From Cellulomonas sp. SG140 (lineage in GTDB: Bacteria; Actinomycetota; Actinomycetes; Actinomycetales; Cellulomonadaceae): a stretch of DNA of 64,000 nt. This document shows, piece after piece, positions 8,099-17,824 of this stretch. The notes under the pieces are model-generated. The model did no database searches. It was given only the letters and a program-made list of their open reading frames with translations, and was not told where the DNA came from. The stretch lies in NCBI RefSeq assembly GCF_025770785.1, contig NZ_JANZLA010000005.1:1-64000 (forward strand). The letters are read 5' to 3'. Made by a program: the position numbers and the translations under genes. How positions within the stretch are numbered: position 1 is the stretch's first letter; every line of letters begins with the position of its first letter.

Positions 8099-8980
8099 GT
8101 GGAGCGAGTCGCTGTGGTGCTTGCGCGCGTGGCGCAGCTGAGCTCCGGCCAATGGGGCCTGCTGACCGCCGGCCAGGCCGAGCGTGAAGGCGTGCCCCGC
8201 TACCGGCTGGCTCGCCTCGCCGACCAGGGTCTGCTCGAGCGACTCGAGCACGGCGTCTACGCGGTGAGCGCGTCGCAGGCGGACGAGCACCGCCGGCTTC
8301 GTGCCGCGTGGCTCGCGCTCGACCCCACCCGCACCGCCGAGGAGCGACTCGGGGACCCGATCGGCAGCGGGGTCGTCTCGCACACCTCGGCAGCCAACCT
8401 CTACGGCCTGGGGGACCTGCTGCACGACATCCCCGAGCTGACGCTGACGACCCGCCGCCAGACACGGCGCGGTGTGCGTCTGCACCGAGCCGACCTGACC
8501 CCCGCGGACGTCACGCTGGTGGACGGCCTGCCGACGACGACGGTCGAGCGCGCCGTCGCGGACCTGCTGCGCGACGGCACCGACCTGGACCACGTCGCCA
8601 CCGTCGTCGCGGACGGGGTGCGTCGTGGACTGGTCGACCGCGACCGCCTGTCGGCCTACCTGCAGCCTCTGGCGCACCGATACGGCGACCGCGACGGGGT
8701 CGAGCTCAGCGAGCGCCTGCTGGATCTGCAGGGCCTGTCTTCCCAGGCGCTGCAACGGCAGCTGGTCAACAGCCCGGTCGGGCAGCAGCTTCTCCATGCC
8801 GGCGGACTGGCCGCAATCACTCGCCTGGCCGACGCGATGCCCACGCCGGACATGGCTTCCCTCGTCACGCTGCTGAACCAGTCGAGCAGCATGAAGACCG
8901 CCCTCACCCCGCAGATCGCGCTCGCCGTGCTGAATGCAGGCAAACCGGTGGAGTCCTCTGCTCGGGAAGCCTCCGCATGA
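8099..8980 (+). CDS. AbiEi-type antitoxin / transcriptional repressor (type IV TA)
   Basis: A 293-aa protein. Residues ~10-60 form the winged-helix AbiEi N-terminal domain (QWGLLTAGQAEREGVPRYRL, then DQGLLERLEHGVYAV). The central part has the AbiEi hallmarks VVSHTSAANLYGLGDL, ELTLTTRRQTRRGVRLHRA and PTTTVERAVADLL. In characterised AbiE systems this protein represses its own operon through two inverted repeats and neutralises an AbiEii nucleotidyltransferase toxin. Both repeats are present just upstream. There is no Shine-Dalgarno sequence before GTG 8099, which fits a leaderless message; GTGs at 8114 or 8117 are alternatives. The expected toxin gene does not follow intact (see 8977-9078). It sits between the two halves of the eCIS cluster, and a link to it is unproven. 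Confidence 0.85.
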   Translation: MERVAVVLARVAQLSSGQWGLLTAGQAEREGVPRYRLARLADQGLLERLEHGVYAVSASQADEHRRLRAAWLALDPTRTAEERLGDPIGSGVVSHTSAANLYGLGDLLHDIPELTLTTRRQTRRGVRLHRADLTPADVTLVDGLPTTTVERAVADLLRDGTDLDHVATVVADGVRRGLVDRDRLSAYLQPLAHRYGDRDGVELSERLLDLQGLSSQALQRQLVNSPVGQQLLHAGGLAAITRLADAMPTPDMASLVTLLNQSSSMKTALTPQIALAVLNAGKPVESSAREASA

Positions 8981-9078
8981 GCAGCGGCAACGAACGCGTC
9001 TACAAGGACGGTCGCGCAGTCTGGGAGGCGGCATGCGCACCAGAGGCCGGGGCGCCGAGCACCGCGGTCACGGCGTGA
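8977..9078 (+). pseudogene. Stub of the AbiEii toxin gene (first ~18 codons only)
   Basis: ATG 8977 overlaps the antitoxin stop by 4 bp, the usual abiEi/abiEii junction. The frame opens MSSGNERVYKDGRAVWEA, which resembles the start of actinobacterial AbiEii toxins. It then runs into unrelated residues and stops at 9078, already overlapping the 3' end of the convergent 2049-aa gene. AbiEii toxins are normally 200-300 aa with a GSxxxxRxD nucleotidyltransferase motif; nothing of this is left. It is most likely a deletion remnant, so the antitoxin appears orphaned. Homology of such a short stub is uncertain. Confidence 0.5.
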
Positions 9079-12000
9079 TCGTCAGCGTCACGCCCGCGCT
9101 GGTCGAGGCGGTCAGCGTCGCCGTCTGCGCGTAGGCCGCCGTCAGCGTCGAGGTGCCGGCGGTCCAGGTCGACGTCGTCGTGCCCGGCACCGTCAGCGTC
9201 GCGGTCCCGTTGCTCACCGTCGCGGTGCCCAGGCTGGTGCCGTCCCGGCTGAACGTCACCGTTCCCGCGCCCACCGTCCCGGTGCCGCCCGTCACCGTGG
9301 CGGTCAGCACGATCGGCTGGGCGGTGCCGGCCTTGAACGTGCTGGTGTCGGAGGTCAGCGCGGTCGTGCTCGCGTAGCGCACGGTCACTGCGACGCCGGC
9401 GGACGTCGAGGACGCGAAGGTCGCCGTCCCGTTGAACTGGGCGGTGAACGTGGTGCTGCCGCCGGCCCAGCCGGTGGTGCTGGGTGTCAGGACGGCCGTC
9501 CGGGTGCCGCCGCTGCTCGACACGGTGACGTCACCGAGCGAGACGCCGTCCCGGAAGAACGTCACCGTGCCGCCGGTGAGCCCGGAGGCGCTGCCCGAAG
9601 CCGGGCTGACCGTCGCCGTCAGCGTCAGGGTGTCGCCGGGGGAGATGGTGGTGGGCGACACGGCGAGCGTGGTGGTGCTCGCCGACTTGGACAGCGCGAA
9701 GGCTGTGGTCACCTCGGACACGCTGGGGTCGGTGGTGCTGACCGCGGCGGACGTCGGCGACACCTGCCAGCCCGTCACGTTGGGCGTCACGGTGTAGTTG
9801 GACGTCCGGTCGACGTAGATCACCTCGGCACCCGTGTCGATGCCGGCGGTGCCGGAGTACACGGTGGTCCCGGAGGCGGTGCCGTTGCTGCGCGTGATGG
9901 TGAACGGCATGGACGGCGCGCCCGACGTGGCGGACGTGGCCGTCACCCGGATCCGCAGCTCGTCGACCGTCACCGTGACGGCGGTGTCCGTGGCGGCCAC
10001 CGCCGCCGTGTACGTGCCGACGTGGCCGGCGGGGCCCGACACCGTCGCGGTCCAGGCGCCGGGTGGCACCTGGTTGAACGTCGTCGCGAACGTGCTGGTC
10101 CCCGTGCGCACCGCCGGCTGCGCCGCGAGCGCGAGGCCGCCCGACGGCGGGTTCGGCACCAGGGACACCAGCGCGCCGGTCAGGTCGAAGCCCTCCGGGG
10201 ACGTCACGGTCACCGTCACCTGCCGGGACACCGTGTACAGCACGATGTCCGCCGAGTAGAGCTGCCCGCCGCTCAGCGTGACCGCCCTGGTGGTGGACCC
10301 GTACCCGGTCGCCGCGAACGCCAGCGAGTACGAGCCGTCGGCGATGCCGGTCAGCGTGAAGGCACCGGCCGCCGTGGTGGTCTGCTTCAGCACCGTCCCG
10401 CCGGAGTCCTTCAGCTGCACCGTCGCGCCGTCCAGCGCCACCGGCGCCGCGGCACCGGCCTGGCCGGACACCGTCCCGGTCACCGTGTTGCTGCGCACCG
10501 CGATCGGCAGGCTGAGGATGGTCGGCTCACCGGCGGCCAGCGTGATGTTCACGGTCAGAGGTGCGAACCCGCCGCCGTTGATGGCCACGGTGTACGTGCC
10601 GGGGTCGTTGCCGGTGAACACGTACAGGCCGCCGGTCGGCGCCGGCACCGGGCACGTGGTGGACGTGGACGTGGTGCAGTCCTGCGTCTTGGTGCCGTCC
10701 ACGCCGATCAGGGCGACGTCCAGGGCGTTCACCGCAGTGGACGTCGGGTCGGAGGGGTCGTAGACGGTCAGCCGCAGGTCCACCGGGTTGGCCTTGAGCA
10801 GCAGGTCCTGGGTGACGTCCGCACCGGCGCCCACCGTCACGGTCACCGACGTGGACCCGTCGGCGAAGCTGTACCCGGCGGCGAGGATGGTCACGTTCCA
10901 CGTGCCGGCGGACAGGCCCTGCGTGGTGGTGGTGCCGGTGATCCGGTACGCACCCGCGGCGTCGCTGGTGGCCGTGAACGTCTGCCCGCCGGCCTGCGCG
11001 GCGCGCACCAGCACGCCGGCCAGCGTCGCGGTGACGCCGCTGGACCGCTGCACGGACACCGTCCCGCCGATCGAGCCGAGCTTGGTCACGGTGACCGGGA
11101 TCGGGTCCACCTGCCCGGCGGCGACCGTCACCGAGAACGTGTCGAACTCGAACCCGGCGGCCTGCACCAGCACCTGGTAGGTCCCGCTCGGCAGCTGCCC
11201 GAACGACACCGAGCTGGTGCCGGGGATCGCCGTCAGCGTCACGTTGGCCGAGCCGGGGCGGATCAGCGTGACCACCGGGTCCTGCACCGGGGTGCCGGGC
11301 GCGGGGCCCGTCACCACGGCCACCGTGAGGTTGCCGTACCGCGGCAGGTCGAAGGCGACGGTCGGGTACGCCGTGGGCAGCACGGGGACGGTGAACGTCA
11401 GCGTCCGCGAGTCGAAGCCGGGCAGCGATGCCGTCACCCGGTAGGTGCCGGGCCGCACCAGCGTGCCGCCGGCGGGGTCGGTGGGCTGCGACGGGTCGGA
11501 CCACACCAGCGTGCCCTGGCCGGGGGTTCCGGAGACGACCGCCTGCAGCCCGGCGTTGCTGGCCCCGGGTGGTGCCTGGACCACGGTGAACGTGGTGCTG
11601 GCCAGCTCGGCGTCCGTCGGCGCGGGTGCACCGGTGAACGTGATGGTCCCGTCGAAGTGCCGGCCCGTGGGTTCGAGCACCAGCGGGGACGACAGGTCGG
11701 CGATGGTGATGCTCGACCTGATCAGCGTGCGGTACGGCGCCGGTGAGCCGGTGTACGACACCGTCACGTCGAGCTGGTCGGTCACCACCGGGAAGTACAC
11801 CTGCGACGACGACGTCACGTCGGCGGGGCTGGCCACCACCTGGAACGTGCCGTCCGCCGCGGTGGTCACCTGCACCGACGTGGTGACCGGCACCAGGCCG
11901 GAGTATCCGGTCACACCGGTCAGCTGCACGGTGGCGCCGCCGACCGGGGTGAACGCCGACGAGGACAGCTGGGTGACCACGGTGCCGCTGAAGGCGTTGC

Positions 12001-15000
12001 GCGGGCGCGTCAGCACCACCTGGGTGGCGATCTCCTGGTTGTTGCCCACCGTCAGCACCGGCGACGAGGCCTTGAGCTGTACGGCGGACGTCGCACCCGG
12101 CGGGACGGTGGTCCACGTGACGTCGAACCGGTAGGAGCCGGCGGGCAGGTGCGTCACGGTCACCTGGCCGTCCGTGCCCGTGGTCCACGGCGTGGTGGGC
12201 GGCGTGTAGGTGCCCGACGAGACGCGCACGGCGGTGACGACGGCGCCGGGCGCGGGCACCAGCGACGACGTGCCGCTGTCGGACAGGACGCTGACCGCGA
12301 CGCGGGCGAGCCGGTCCATCGTCGCGTCGTACCGGCGCACGTCGCCGGGGCTCAGCACGATCGACACGGGCGCGACCGGCAGGTACTCGTCGTCGCCCGG
12401 CTGCACCGACACGTCGAACTGGCCGCTGCCCAGGCGCTCGAGCGCGTACGAGCCGTCCGGCTTGGTGCCGGCGCACTTCGCACCGCCGGTGATGGTGCAG
12501 GTGACGGAGCCGTCGGGCGCGGTGGAGACGGCGCACGGGCCCAGGGGCGTGGTCGATCCGGTGGGCCGGGCGATCACGCACGTGCCGGCGGGCACGGCGC
12601 CGACCCGCGTGAGGATGGTGCCGACGACGGACGGCGACGGGTACAGCGCCACCTGGGCCGCCTCGACGGTCTGGCCCATCGGCACCTTGACCTTGACGGT
12701 GCCGGGCTCGTAGCCGGGAACCGAGACCGTCAGCGTGTACAGGCCGGGCAGCAGGCCGGTGTCGCCCGGCGCGGGGATCACGTACTCGAGGTCCGGTGCC
12801 GAGGTGACGGTGATGGTGCGGGTGGACCCGTCGGCCGCCGGCGCCGTCATGGTGACGGTGATCTGGCAGACCTCGGGCTTGCCGCTGGGGTCGAGGCCCA
12901 GGTTGGTGCACGTGATCTGGCCGTTGGTGCGGGCGTCGGACACCCGCCCCTTGATCACGGACGTGGACAGCAGCCCGGAGCCGGGGATCGGCGTCATCTC
13001 CAGGTCCGCCGTGGCGGCCGAGCCGGCGACGACGGTCACCGGGGCGAACGCCGCCAGGTGGCCGAACAGGTCCGCCGAGAGGACGTAGGTGCCGGGTGCG
13101 ATGCCGTTGAACCGGAACGTGCCGTCGGCGTCCGACGTGCTCATCGTCTTGTAGGTGTTCACGCCGTCGGTCAGCTTCAGGCCGGCGCCACCGAGCCCCG
13201 TCCCGCTCGGCTCGCGCACCGTGCCCTGCACCACGCCGGTGGACAGGTCGAGCCGCATGTCGAGCCGGGCCGCCGACGAGCCGGTGCCGAGAGTCAGCTG
13301 GGTGGTCTGCGAGGCGTAGCCCGGACCGCTCACCGTCACCGTGTACGTGGACGGCACCGGCAGGTCGGCCAGCACGAAGGTGCCGACCTGGCCGGAGGTG
13401 ACCGTCGACGCCGTGCGGGTGGTGGTGCCGTCGGTCGCGGTGACCGTGAGGCCGCCCACGCCGCCGATCGCGCCGAGCGCGTCCGGACCGGTGACGGTCC
13501 CGGCCAGCGAGGCGACGCCGTGCGACAGCGTCAGGTCGACCACCGAGCTGCCGCCCGGGCCGAGCGAGACCAGGCTCGACTGGGCGCCGTACCGGGTGGC
13601 CGCCGCGGTGACCAGGTAGGTGCTGGGCGTCGACAGGCCGGTGACCGACCAGGAGCCGACGTTCCCCTGCGTCGCGCTGCTGGTGGTCACCACGTTGGTG
13701 CCGTCGGTGATGGTGACGGCGACGCCGCCGAGAGGGCCGTCGGGGCCGGTGATGTGCCCGGACAGCTGACCGGCACCGGCGACCATCGTCACCTTGAGCG
13801 GGTTGGCGGCCGCCTGCGCGCCGGTGAGCTCGAAGCGCTGCGTCTGGAAGCCGGGCTTGGAGATGGTGACCAGGTAGTTCGACTGGGCCGACATGCCGGC
13901 GAAGGCCCACGTGCCGTCGTTGAGGGACGACGTGGTGCGGGCGCCGTCCGCCGGTCCGACGGCCTGCAGCGCCAGCGCGCCGGCCGCGACCTTGCCGAGG
14001 TCGGAGCGGTCGACGGGCGCGGACACCGGGACGGCCGGTGCGGCGACGACGTTCGAGACGGTGCGGAAGACGGCGTCGCCGGCGGTCTGCGCGTCGCCCG
14101 AGGCCGTGGCCGACGACGAGCCGTCGGCGGCCGTGCCGGACGCGGTGCCCGACGACGCCCCGCCGGCCGGTGCCGTCGCGCCGCCCGCTGGTGCCGGGCC
14201 GCTGTCGCCGATCAGCAGGCTCGCCGGCACCACCTCGACGCGGAAGCCCGACGGGTCCGCGGCCGTGACGATCCCCCCGATGCGCACACCGGTCGCCGCG
14301 CCGCCCGCACCGCCGCCCGACCCACCGGCCGCGCCGCCGCTCCCGCCCGTCGACCCACCGGCCTTCCCGGGTGCTGCCGTGCCGCCCGTCCCACCGGTCC
14401 CGGCCGGCGCCGGTGCCACCGCGGCCTGCCCGGCCGTCGTCGCCGACTGGCTGGCCCGGTGCGACAGCCACGGCAGCCCGACGGCCACGCCGGCCACCCA
14501 CAGCCCGAGCACGGCGACCATCGCCACGCCCCGCAGCACCCCGGAGGACAGCAGCGGCCGGGCGGTCAGCACCGCCTGGGCGTGCGCGGGCGCCTGGTCG
14601 CCGTGCGCGCTGACCGAGTACGTGGTGCGCGTGCGGGGCCCGACCAGCCGCGGCCGGTGCACCGCGACGCGGGCCGGCAGGCGGACCGTCGCGTGCGCCG
14701 GGACGCTGACCACCTGGCTCTGCAGCTGCACGCGCAGCTGGTCCGCCGCGACGGCGTCCACCAGCACGTCCGCCGGCCGGTCACCGGTGTTGCTCAGCAC
14801 CACCGCGACGCGGCGCGCCCGTACGGCGGTCGCCTCGGCCGGCTCCACGGCGAGCACCACGGCGCTCGGCGAGTCCACCACCAGCGCGGTGTCCACCATC
14901 GTGACGCCGTCACCGGCGCCGCCCGGCACCTGCGACTGCACCGCGAGCGCGTACGGGTACGTGCCCGGCAGGGCACCGCGGGCGATGCCGACGGCGACGT

Positions 15001-15217
15001 CCGTCGACGCGGTGGCGTCGGCCGGGACACCGACCAGGCGTGCGGCGCGGGGACGCCAGGCGCCGTCCAGCCCGATGGCGGACACGATGATGTCGCGGGG
15101 CCCGTCGGCCAGGTTGCGCACGTGCACGCGGACGGTGGCCTCGCGGCCCGCGGGCGCGTGCGCGCCGGGCTCGACCGCCACGCTGACGGTCGGCCTGCTC
15201 GGGTGCTGTGCGCTCAT
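9068..15217 (-). CDS. 2049-aa membrane-anchored multi-repeat protein (carboxypeptidase-regulatory-like and Ig-like repeats)
   Basis: The start is ATG 15215-15217 (MSAQHPSRP), with GAGGG about ten bases upstream. Residues 1-220 form two predicted beta-sandwich domains (NEW3-like) with no signal peptide. A single membrane helix lies at ~226-250 (LRGVAMVAVLGLWVAGVAVG), followed by a Gly/Ser/Ala-rich flexible linker (~270-307). Then come more than a dozen carboxypeptidase-regulatory-like units of 70-90 aa, typically ending G(S/T)Y.(V/L).V. The last ~200 residues are two bacterial Ig-like (Big3/5) domains with GTVTFFRDG and GTVTFSRDG. Several Cys residues fall in the repeats, consistent with an oxidising exterior. 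It is the last gene of the DUF4255 operon and a paralogue of the two genes before it. Role unknown; a surface or spanning anchor is inferred. Confidence 0.85.
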   Translation of the reverse strand: MSAQHPSRPTVSVAVEPGAHAPAGREATVRVHVRNLADGPRDIIVSAIGLDGAWRPRAARLVGVPADATASTDVAVGIARGALPGTYPYALAVQSQVPGGAGDGVTMVDTALVVDSPSAVVLAVEPAEATAVRARRVAVVLSNTGDRPADVLVDAVAADQLRVQLQSQVVSVPAHATVRLPARVAVHRPRLVGPRTRTTYSVSAHGDQAPAHAQAVLTARPLLSSGVLRGVAMVAVLGLWVAGVAVGLPWLSHRASQSATTAGQAAVAPAPAGTGGTGGTAAPGKAGGSTGGSGGAAGGSGGGAGGAATGVRIGGIVTAADPSGFRVEVVPASLLIGDSGPAPAGGATAPAGGASSGTASGTAADGSSSATASGDAQTAGDAVFRTVSNVVAAPAVPVSAPVDRSDLGKVAAGALALQAVGPADGARTTSSLNDGTWAFAGMSAQSNYLVTISKPGFQTQRFELTGAQAAANPLKVTMVAGAGQLSGHITGPDGPLGGVAVTITDGTNVVTTSSATQGNVGSWSVTGLSTPSTYLVTAAATRYGAQSSLVSLGPGGSSVVDLTLSHGVASLAGTVTGPDALGAIGGVGGLTVTATDGTTTRTASTVTSGQVGTFVLADLPVPSTYTVTVSGPGYASQTTQLTLGTGSSAARLDMRLDLSTGVVQGTVREPSGTGLGGAGLKLTDGVNTYKTMSTSDADGTFRFNGIAPGTYVLSADLFGHLAAFAPVTVVAGSAATADLEMTPIPGSGLLSTSVIKGRVSDARTNGQITCTNLGLDPSGKPEVCQITVTMTAPAADGSTRTITVTSAPDLEYVIPAPGDTGLLPGLYTLTVSVPGYEPGTVKVKVPMGQTVEAAQVALYPSPSVVGTILTRVGAVPAGTCVIARPTGSTTPLGPCAVSTAPDGSVTCTITGGAKCAGTKPDGSYALERLGSGQFDVSVQPGDDEYLPVAPVSIVLSPGDVRRYDATMDRLARVAVSVLSDSGTSSLVPAPGAVVTAVRVSSGTYTPPTTPWTTGTDGQVTVTHLPAGSYRFDVTWTTVPPGATSAVQLKASSPVLTVGNNQEIATQVVLTRPRNAFSGTVVTQLSSSAFTPVGGATVQLTGVTGYSGLVPVTTSVQVTTAADGTFQVVASPADVTSSSQVYFPVVTDQLDVTVSYTGSPAPYRTLIRSSITIADLSSPLVLEPTGRHFDGTITFTGAPAPTDAELASTTFTVVQAPPGASNAGLQAVVSGTPGQGTLVWSDPSQPTDPAGGTLVRPGTYRVTASLPGFDSRTLTFTVPVLPTAYPTVAFDLPRYGNLTVAVVTGPAPGTPVQDPVVTLIRPGSANVTLTAIPGTSSVSFGQLPSGTYQVLVQAAGFEFDTFSVTVAAGQVDPIPVTVTKLGSIGGTVSVQRSSGVTATLAGVLVRAAQAGGQTFTATSDAAGAYRITGTTTTQGLSAGTWNVTILAAGYSFADGSTSVTVTVGAGADVTQDLLLKANPVDLRLTVYDPSDPTSTAVNALDVALIGVDGTKTQDCTTSTSTTCPVPAPTGGLYVFTGNDPGTYTVAINGGGFAPLTVNITLAAGEPTILSLPIAVRSNTVTGTVSGQAGAAAPVALDGATVQLKDSGGTVLKQTTTAAGAFTLTGIADGSYSLAFAATGYGSTTRAVTLSGGQLYSADIVLYTVSRQVTVTVTSPEGFDLTGALVSLVPNPPSGGLALAAQPAVRTGTSTFATTFNQVPPGAWTATVSGPAGHVGTYTAAVAATDTAVTVTVDELRIRVTATSATSGAPSMPFTITRSNGTASGTTVYSGTAGIDTGAEVIYVDRTSNYTVTPNVTGWQVSPTSAAVSTTDPSVSEVTTAFALSKSASTTTLAVSPTTISPGDTLTLTATVSPASGSASGLTGGTVTFFRDGVSLGDVTVSSSGGTRTAVLTPSTTGWAGGSTTFTAQFNGTATFASSTSAGVAVTVRYASTTALTSDTSTFKAGTAQPIVLTATVTGGTGTVGAGTVTFSRDGTSLGTATVSNGTATLTVPGTTTSTWTAGTSTLTAAYAQTATLTASTSAGVTLTITP

Positions 15218-15231
15218 CGGCGGCTTGTCCC

Positions 15232-17823
15232 TCAGGGGATCGGGATGTCGAGCACCAGCTGCTGGCTGGGGTTCAACGTGGTCGGGGGGGACGTGGCGGC
15301 AGCGGCCGCGTTGGGCGACAGCTGCACCTCGAGCAGGTAGAACTGCGGCGCGTCGACGTCGGTGAACGAGTAGTGGCCGTTGCCGTCGGTGGTGGCCGTC
15401 GCCACGGGCGGCGCCGCGGTGCCGTACTGGGAGGCCAGGTACAGCGACACGACGGCGCCGACGGTGGGCGTGCCGCGCTGGCTGACCACGCCGCTGATCG
15501 CGGCGGGGGAGACCAGCACGGGGTCGAGCCGCTGCACCTGCCCGGCGGCGAGGGTGACGATCGTCGAGGTGGGCTGCGTGCCCTTGCGGCTGAACGTCAC
15601 GGTGTACGTCCCCGGCGGCAGGCCTTGGATGGCGTAGGTGCCGACGCTGCCGGCCGGGGTGGACGCCGAGGTGACGGTGAACTGCGCCTGCCCGGAGCTC
15701 GCGCTGATCTGCACGTTGCCGGCGGGCGTCGCCGTACCGCCGCCGGCGGGGCTCTGCGAGACGGTGCCGACGATCTGCGCGGTGGCCGGCCGCATCTTCA
15801 CGTCGACCGCCGTCGCGCTCGCCGCTCCGGCCGTCACCGTGCCGAACCCGTCCACGCTGACCGACAGCACCTGCGACTCCAGGTCGGAGCGGGAGAACGT
15901 CACCGTGTAGGTGCTGGGGATGTGCAGCCCCGAGATCGCCCACGAGCCGACCGGTGCACCGCTCTGCGTGACGGTCTGGCGGGTGTCGCCGCCGTCGGTG
16001 ACCGTCACGGTGACCCCGCCGGTGCCGTCGGGCGTCGTGGCGGTGCCGGACAGGGTGCCCGCGGCGGCGCCCAGGGTGACGGCCACACCGGTGAGCGTCT
16101 GGGCGGCGCCGAGGTTGAGGTTGAGGGTGGCCGGTGCGAAACCGGGTGCGCTGACCACCACGGTGAACGTGCCCGGGGTCGGCAGGCCGCGCAGCGTGAA
16201 CCCCCCGGGGGTGTCCTGCGTCAGCGTCACGGTGCGGACGGTCACCTGCCCGAACGTGGCGACGACGGTGGCCCCGGGCACCGGCCCGCCGGCGCCGGAC
16301 ACCACGCCGCTGATCGCACCGTCGCCGTCCAGCAGCTGCACCTGGATGCCGGTCCGGTTCTCCCCGGCGGCGACGTCGAGGCGCTGCACCTGGGTGCTGT
16401 AGCCCGTCTTCGTCGTCACCAGGTCGTACACCGCGGGGGACGGCACCTGGTCCAGCACGAAGCTGCCGTCCGCCCCCACCGGCACGCTGCGCACCACCGC
16501 ACCGGACGTCGCACCCGCCGGCGCCTCACCGGGCGGCGGCGTCACCTTGCCGGCCAGCGGCGCGGTGTCCAGCGGCAGCTCCAGCCGCACGACGGCACCG
16601 GCCAGGTCGGTGCCGGTCACCGTGCCGGACACCGTCGCCGGCACGCCGCCCACCACCGCGACCAGGTCGGTCACGTCCTGCCCGGCCGCCAGCGGCACCA
16701 GCTGCGCCTTGGCCTGCGCCGAGGCCGCCGGGTACCAGACCTCGCCGAACCCGGCGGCGCGGAACCGCAGCAGGTACGAGCCGGCGGGCAACGAGCCGAT
16801 GTGGAAGGCCCCGGCCGAGTCGGTCGCCGTGCTGGCCACCGGCGTGGTGGCGTCGGCCTGGTCGAAAGCGTCCACGGACACCGCCGCGACCCCGTCACCG
16901 GTGGACAGCAGCCGCACCTGACCGCCGAGGGCCGAAGTGCCGGTGGTCGTCTTCTGGTCGCGCGCCTGCGCCACCTGCAGCGCGACGTCCCGGTCGGCCG
17001 CGGACCGCTGCACCACCCCGCCCAGCGCCGTGGTGATCACGGCCGCGAACAGGGAGATCGCCACCACCAGGCCGACCATGGCCAGCAGCCCGCGGCCCAG
17101 CAGCGGCTTCTGCACGAAGACGCCCACCGCTGCGGGCGGGGACGCGGGCCGGCGGCCCAGCGGGTCGGCACCGTCCCGGGCGGCCCGCTCGACGGCCGCC
17201 GCCACGTCCCACGTGCCCAGCTGCGCGGGCAGCGGCGGGCGCTCGGCGAGCCGCAGCTCGAACGAGCGCGGCTCGGGGGAGCCCACCAGCGGCCGCTTCG
17301 CGGTCGTCCGCAGCTGCGTCACCAGCCGCTCGCCGGGGCTGAGGTGGAACTCGGACGGGTCGAAGGTGAACCGGACCGCCTTCTCGGGGTCGCTGCCGAC
17401 GACCGCACCGTCCACGGCGGTGTTGCCGTTGTTCTCCACGGCGACCGCGAACGCCGCCGACCGTCCGCCGGTGGCCACCGTCGGCTCCAGGGTGACGTCC
17501 ACCCGCGGCGCACCGGCGACGTCGATCACCAGCTCCTCGACGCCGGTGCGCCCCGGGCCGGTCAGCTCGCGCACCTGCACGGCCATCCGCCGCTCACCGG
17601 CCGGCAGCTCGGCCGGCAGGTCGAGCGTCAGCGTCAGCGTGGTGCTCTCGCCGGGGAACAGCGTGGGCTCGGCGGTGTCCGTGCGGACCCAGGCGGGGTC
17701 GACGCCGAGGCAGCGCAGGGAGTACCCGCTGATCACGTCGTCCGTGTTGGTGATGGTGACCGTCACGGTGCTCGGGGCGCCGGCGACGGCGCTGAGCCGG
17801 CGCGGGGCGAGGTCGACGCGCAC
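15232..17823 (-). CDS. 863-aa membrane-anchored carboxypeptidase-regulatory-like repeat protein
   Basis: The start is GTG 17821-17823, one base after the stop of the upstream paralogue. Residues ~1-200 are two beta-sandwich domains rich in TVTVTITNTD-type strands. A Pro-rich joint leads to one membrane helix at ~243-268 (LLAMVGLVVAISLFAAVITT). The remaining ~590 residues are about seven regulatory-like repeats (for example GSYLLRFRAAGF, GTFTVVVSAPGF, GTYTVTFSRKG). It shares the pre-helix signature RPLVG..EPRSFEL with RQLLGPDRERAL and RPRLVGPRTRT of the two flanking paralogues, so the trio arose by duplication. No catalytic residues were seen. It probably acts as a structural or adhesive element linked to the eCIS. 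Confidence 0.85.
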   Translation of the reverse strand: MRVDLAPRRLSAVAGAPSTVTVTITNTDDVISGYSLRCLGVDPAWVRTDTAEPTLFPGESTTLTLTLDLPAELPAGERRMAVQVRELTGPGRTGVEELVIDVAGAPRVDVTLEPTVATGGRSAAFAVAVENNGNTAVDGAVVGSDPEKAVRFTFDPSEFHLSPGERLVTQLRTTAKRPLVGSPEPRSFELRLAERPPLPAQLGTWDVAAAVERAARDGADPLGRRPASPPAAVGVFVQKPLLGRGLLAMVGLVVAISLFAAVITTALGGVVQRSAADRDVALQVAQARDQKTTTGTSALGGQVRLLSTGDGVAAVSVDAFDQADATTPVASTATDSAGAFHIGSLPAGSYLLRFRAAGFGEVWYPAASAQAKAQLVPLAAGQDVTDLVAVVGGVPATVSGTVTGTDLAGAVVRLELPLDTAPLAGKVTPPPGEAPAGATSGAVVRSVPVGADGSFVLDQVPSPAVYDLVTTKTGYSTQVQRLDVAAGENRTGIQVQLLDGDGAISGVVSGAGGPVPGATVVATFGQVTVRTVTLTQDTPGGFTLRGLPTPGTFTVVVSAPGFAPATLNLNLGAAQTLTGVAVTLGAAAGTLSGTATTPDGTGGVTVTVTDGGDTRQTVTQSGAPVGSWAISGLHIPSTYTVTFSRSDLESQVLSVSVDGFGTVTAGAASATAVDVKMRPATAQIVGTVSQSPAGGGTATPAGNVQISASSGQAQFTVTSASTPAGSVGTYAIQGLPPGTYTVTFSRKGTQPTSTIVTLAAGQVQRLDPVLVSPAAISGVVSQRGTPTVGAVVSLYLASQYGTAAPPVATATTDGNGHYSFTDVDAPQFYLLEVQLSPNAAAAATSPPTTLNPSQQLVLDIPIP

Positions 17824-17824
17824 G

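Noticed and set aside
8977-9078. Functional AbiEii toxin
   Set aside because: Only 33 codons remain, with no nucleotidyltransferase motif.
10527-15340. Very long alternative frames (1324 aa on -, 1063 aa on +) within the repeat-protein region
   Set aside because: The 2049-aa frame shows ordered beta-repeat domains and a membrane helix; the others are Arg/Gly/His shadow sequences.
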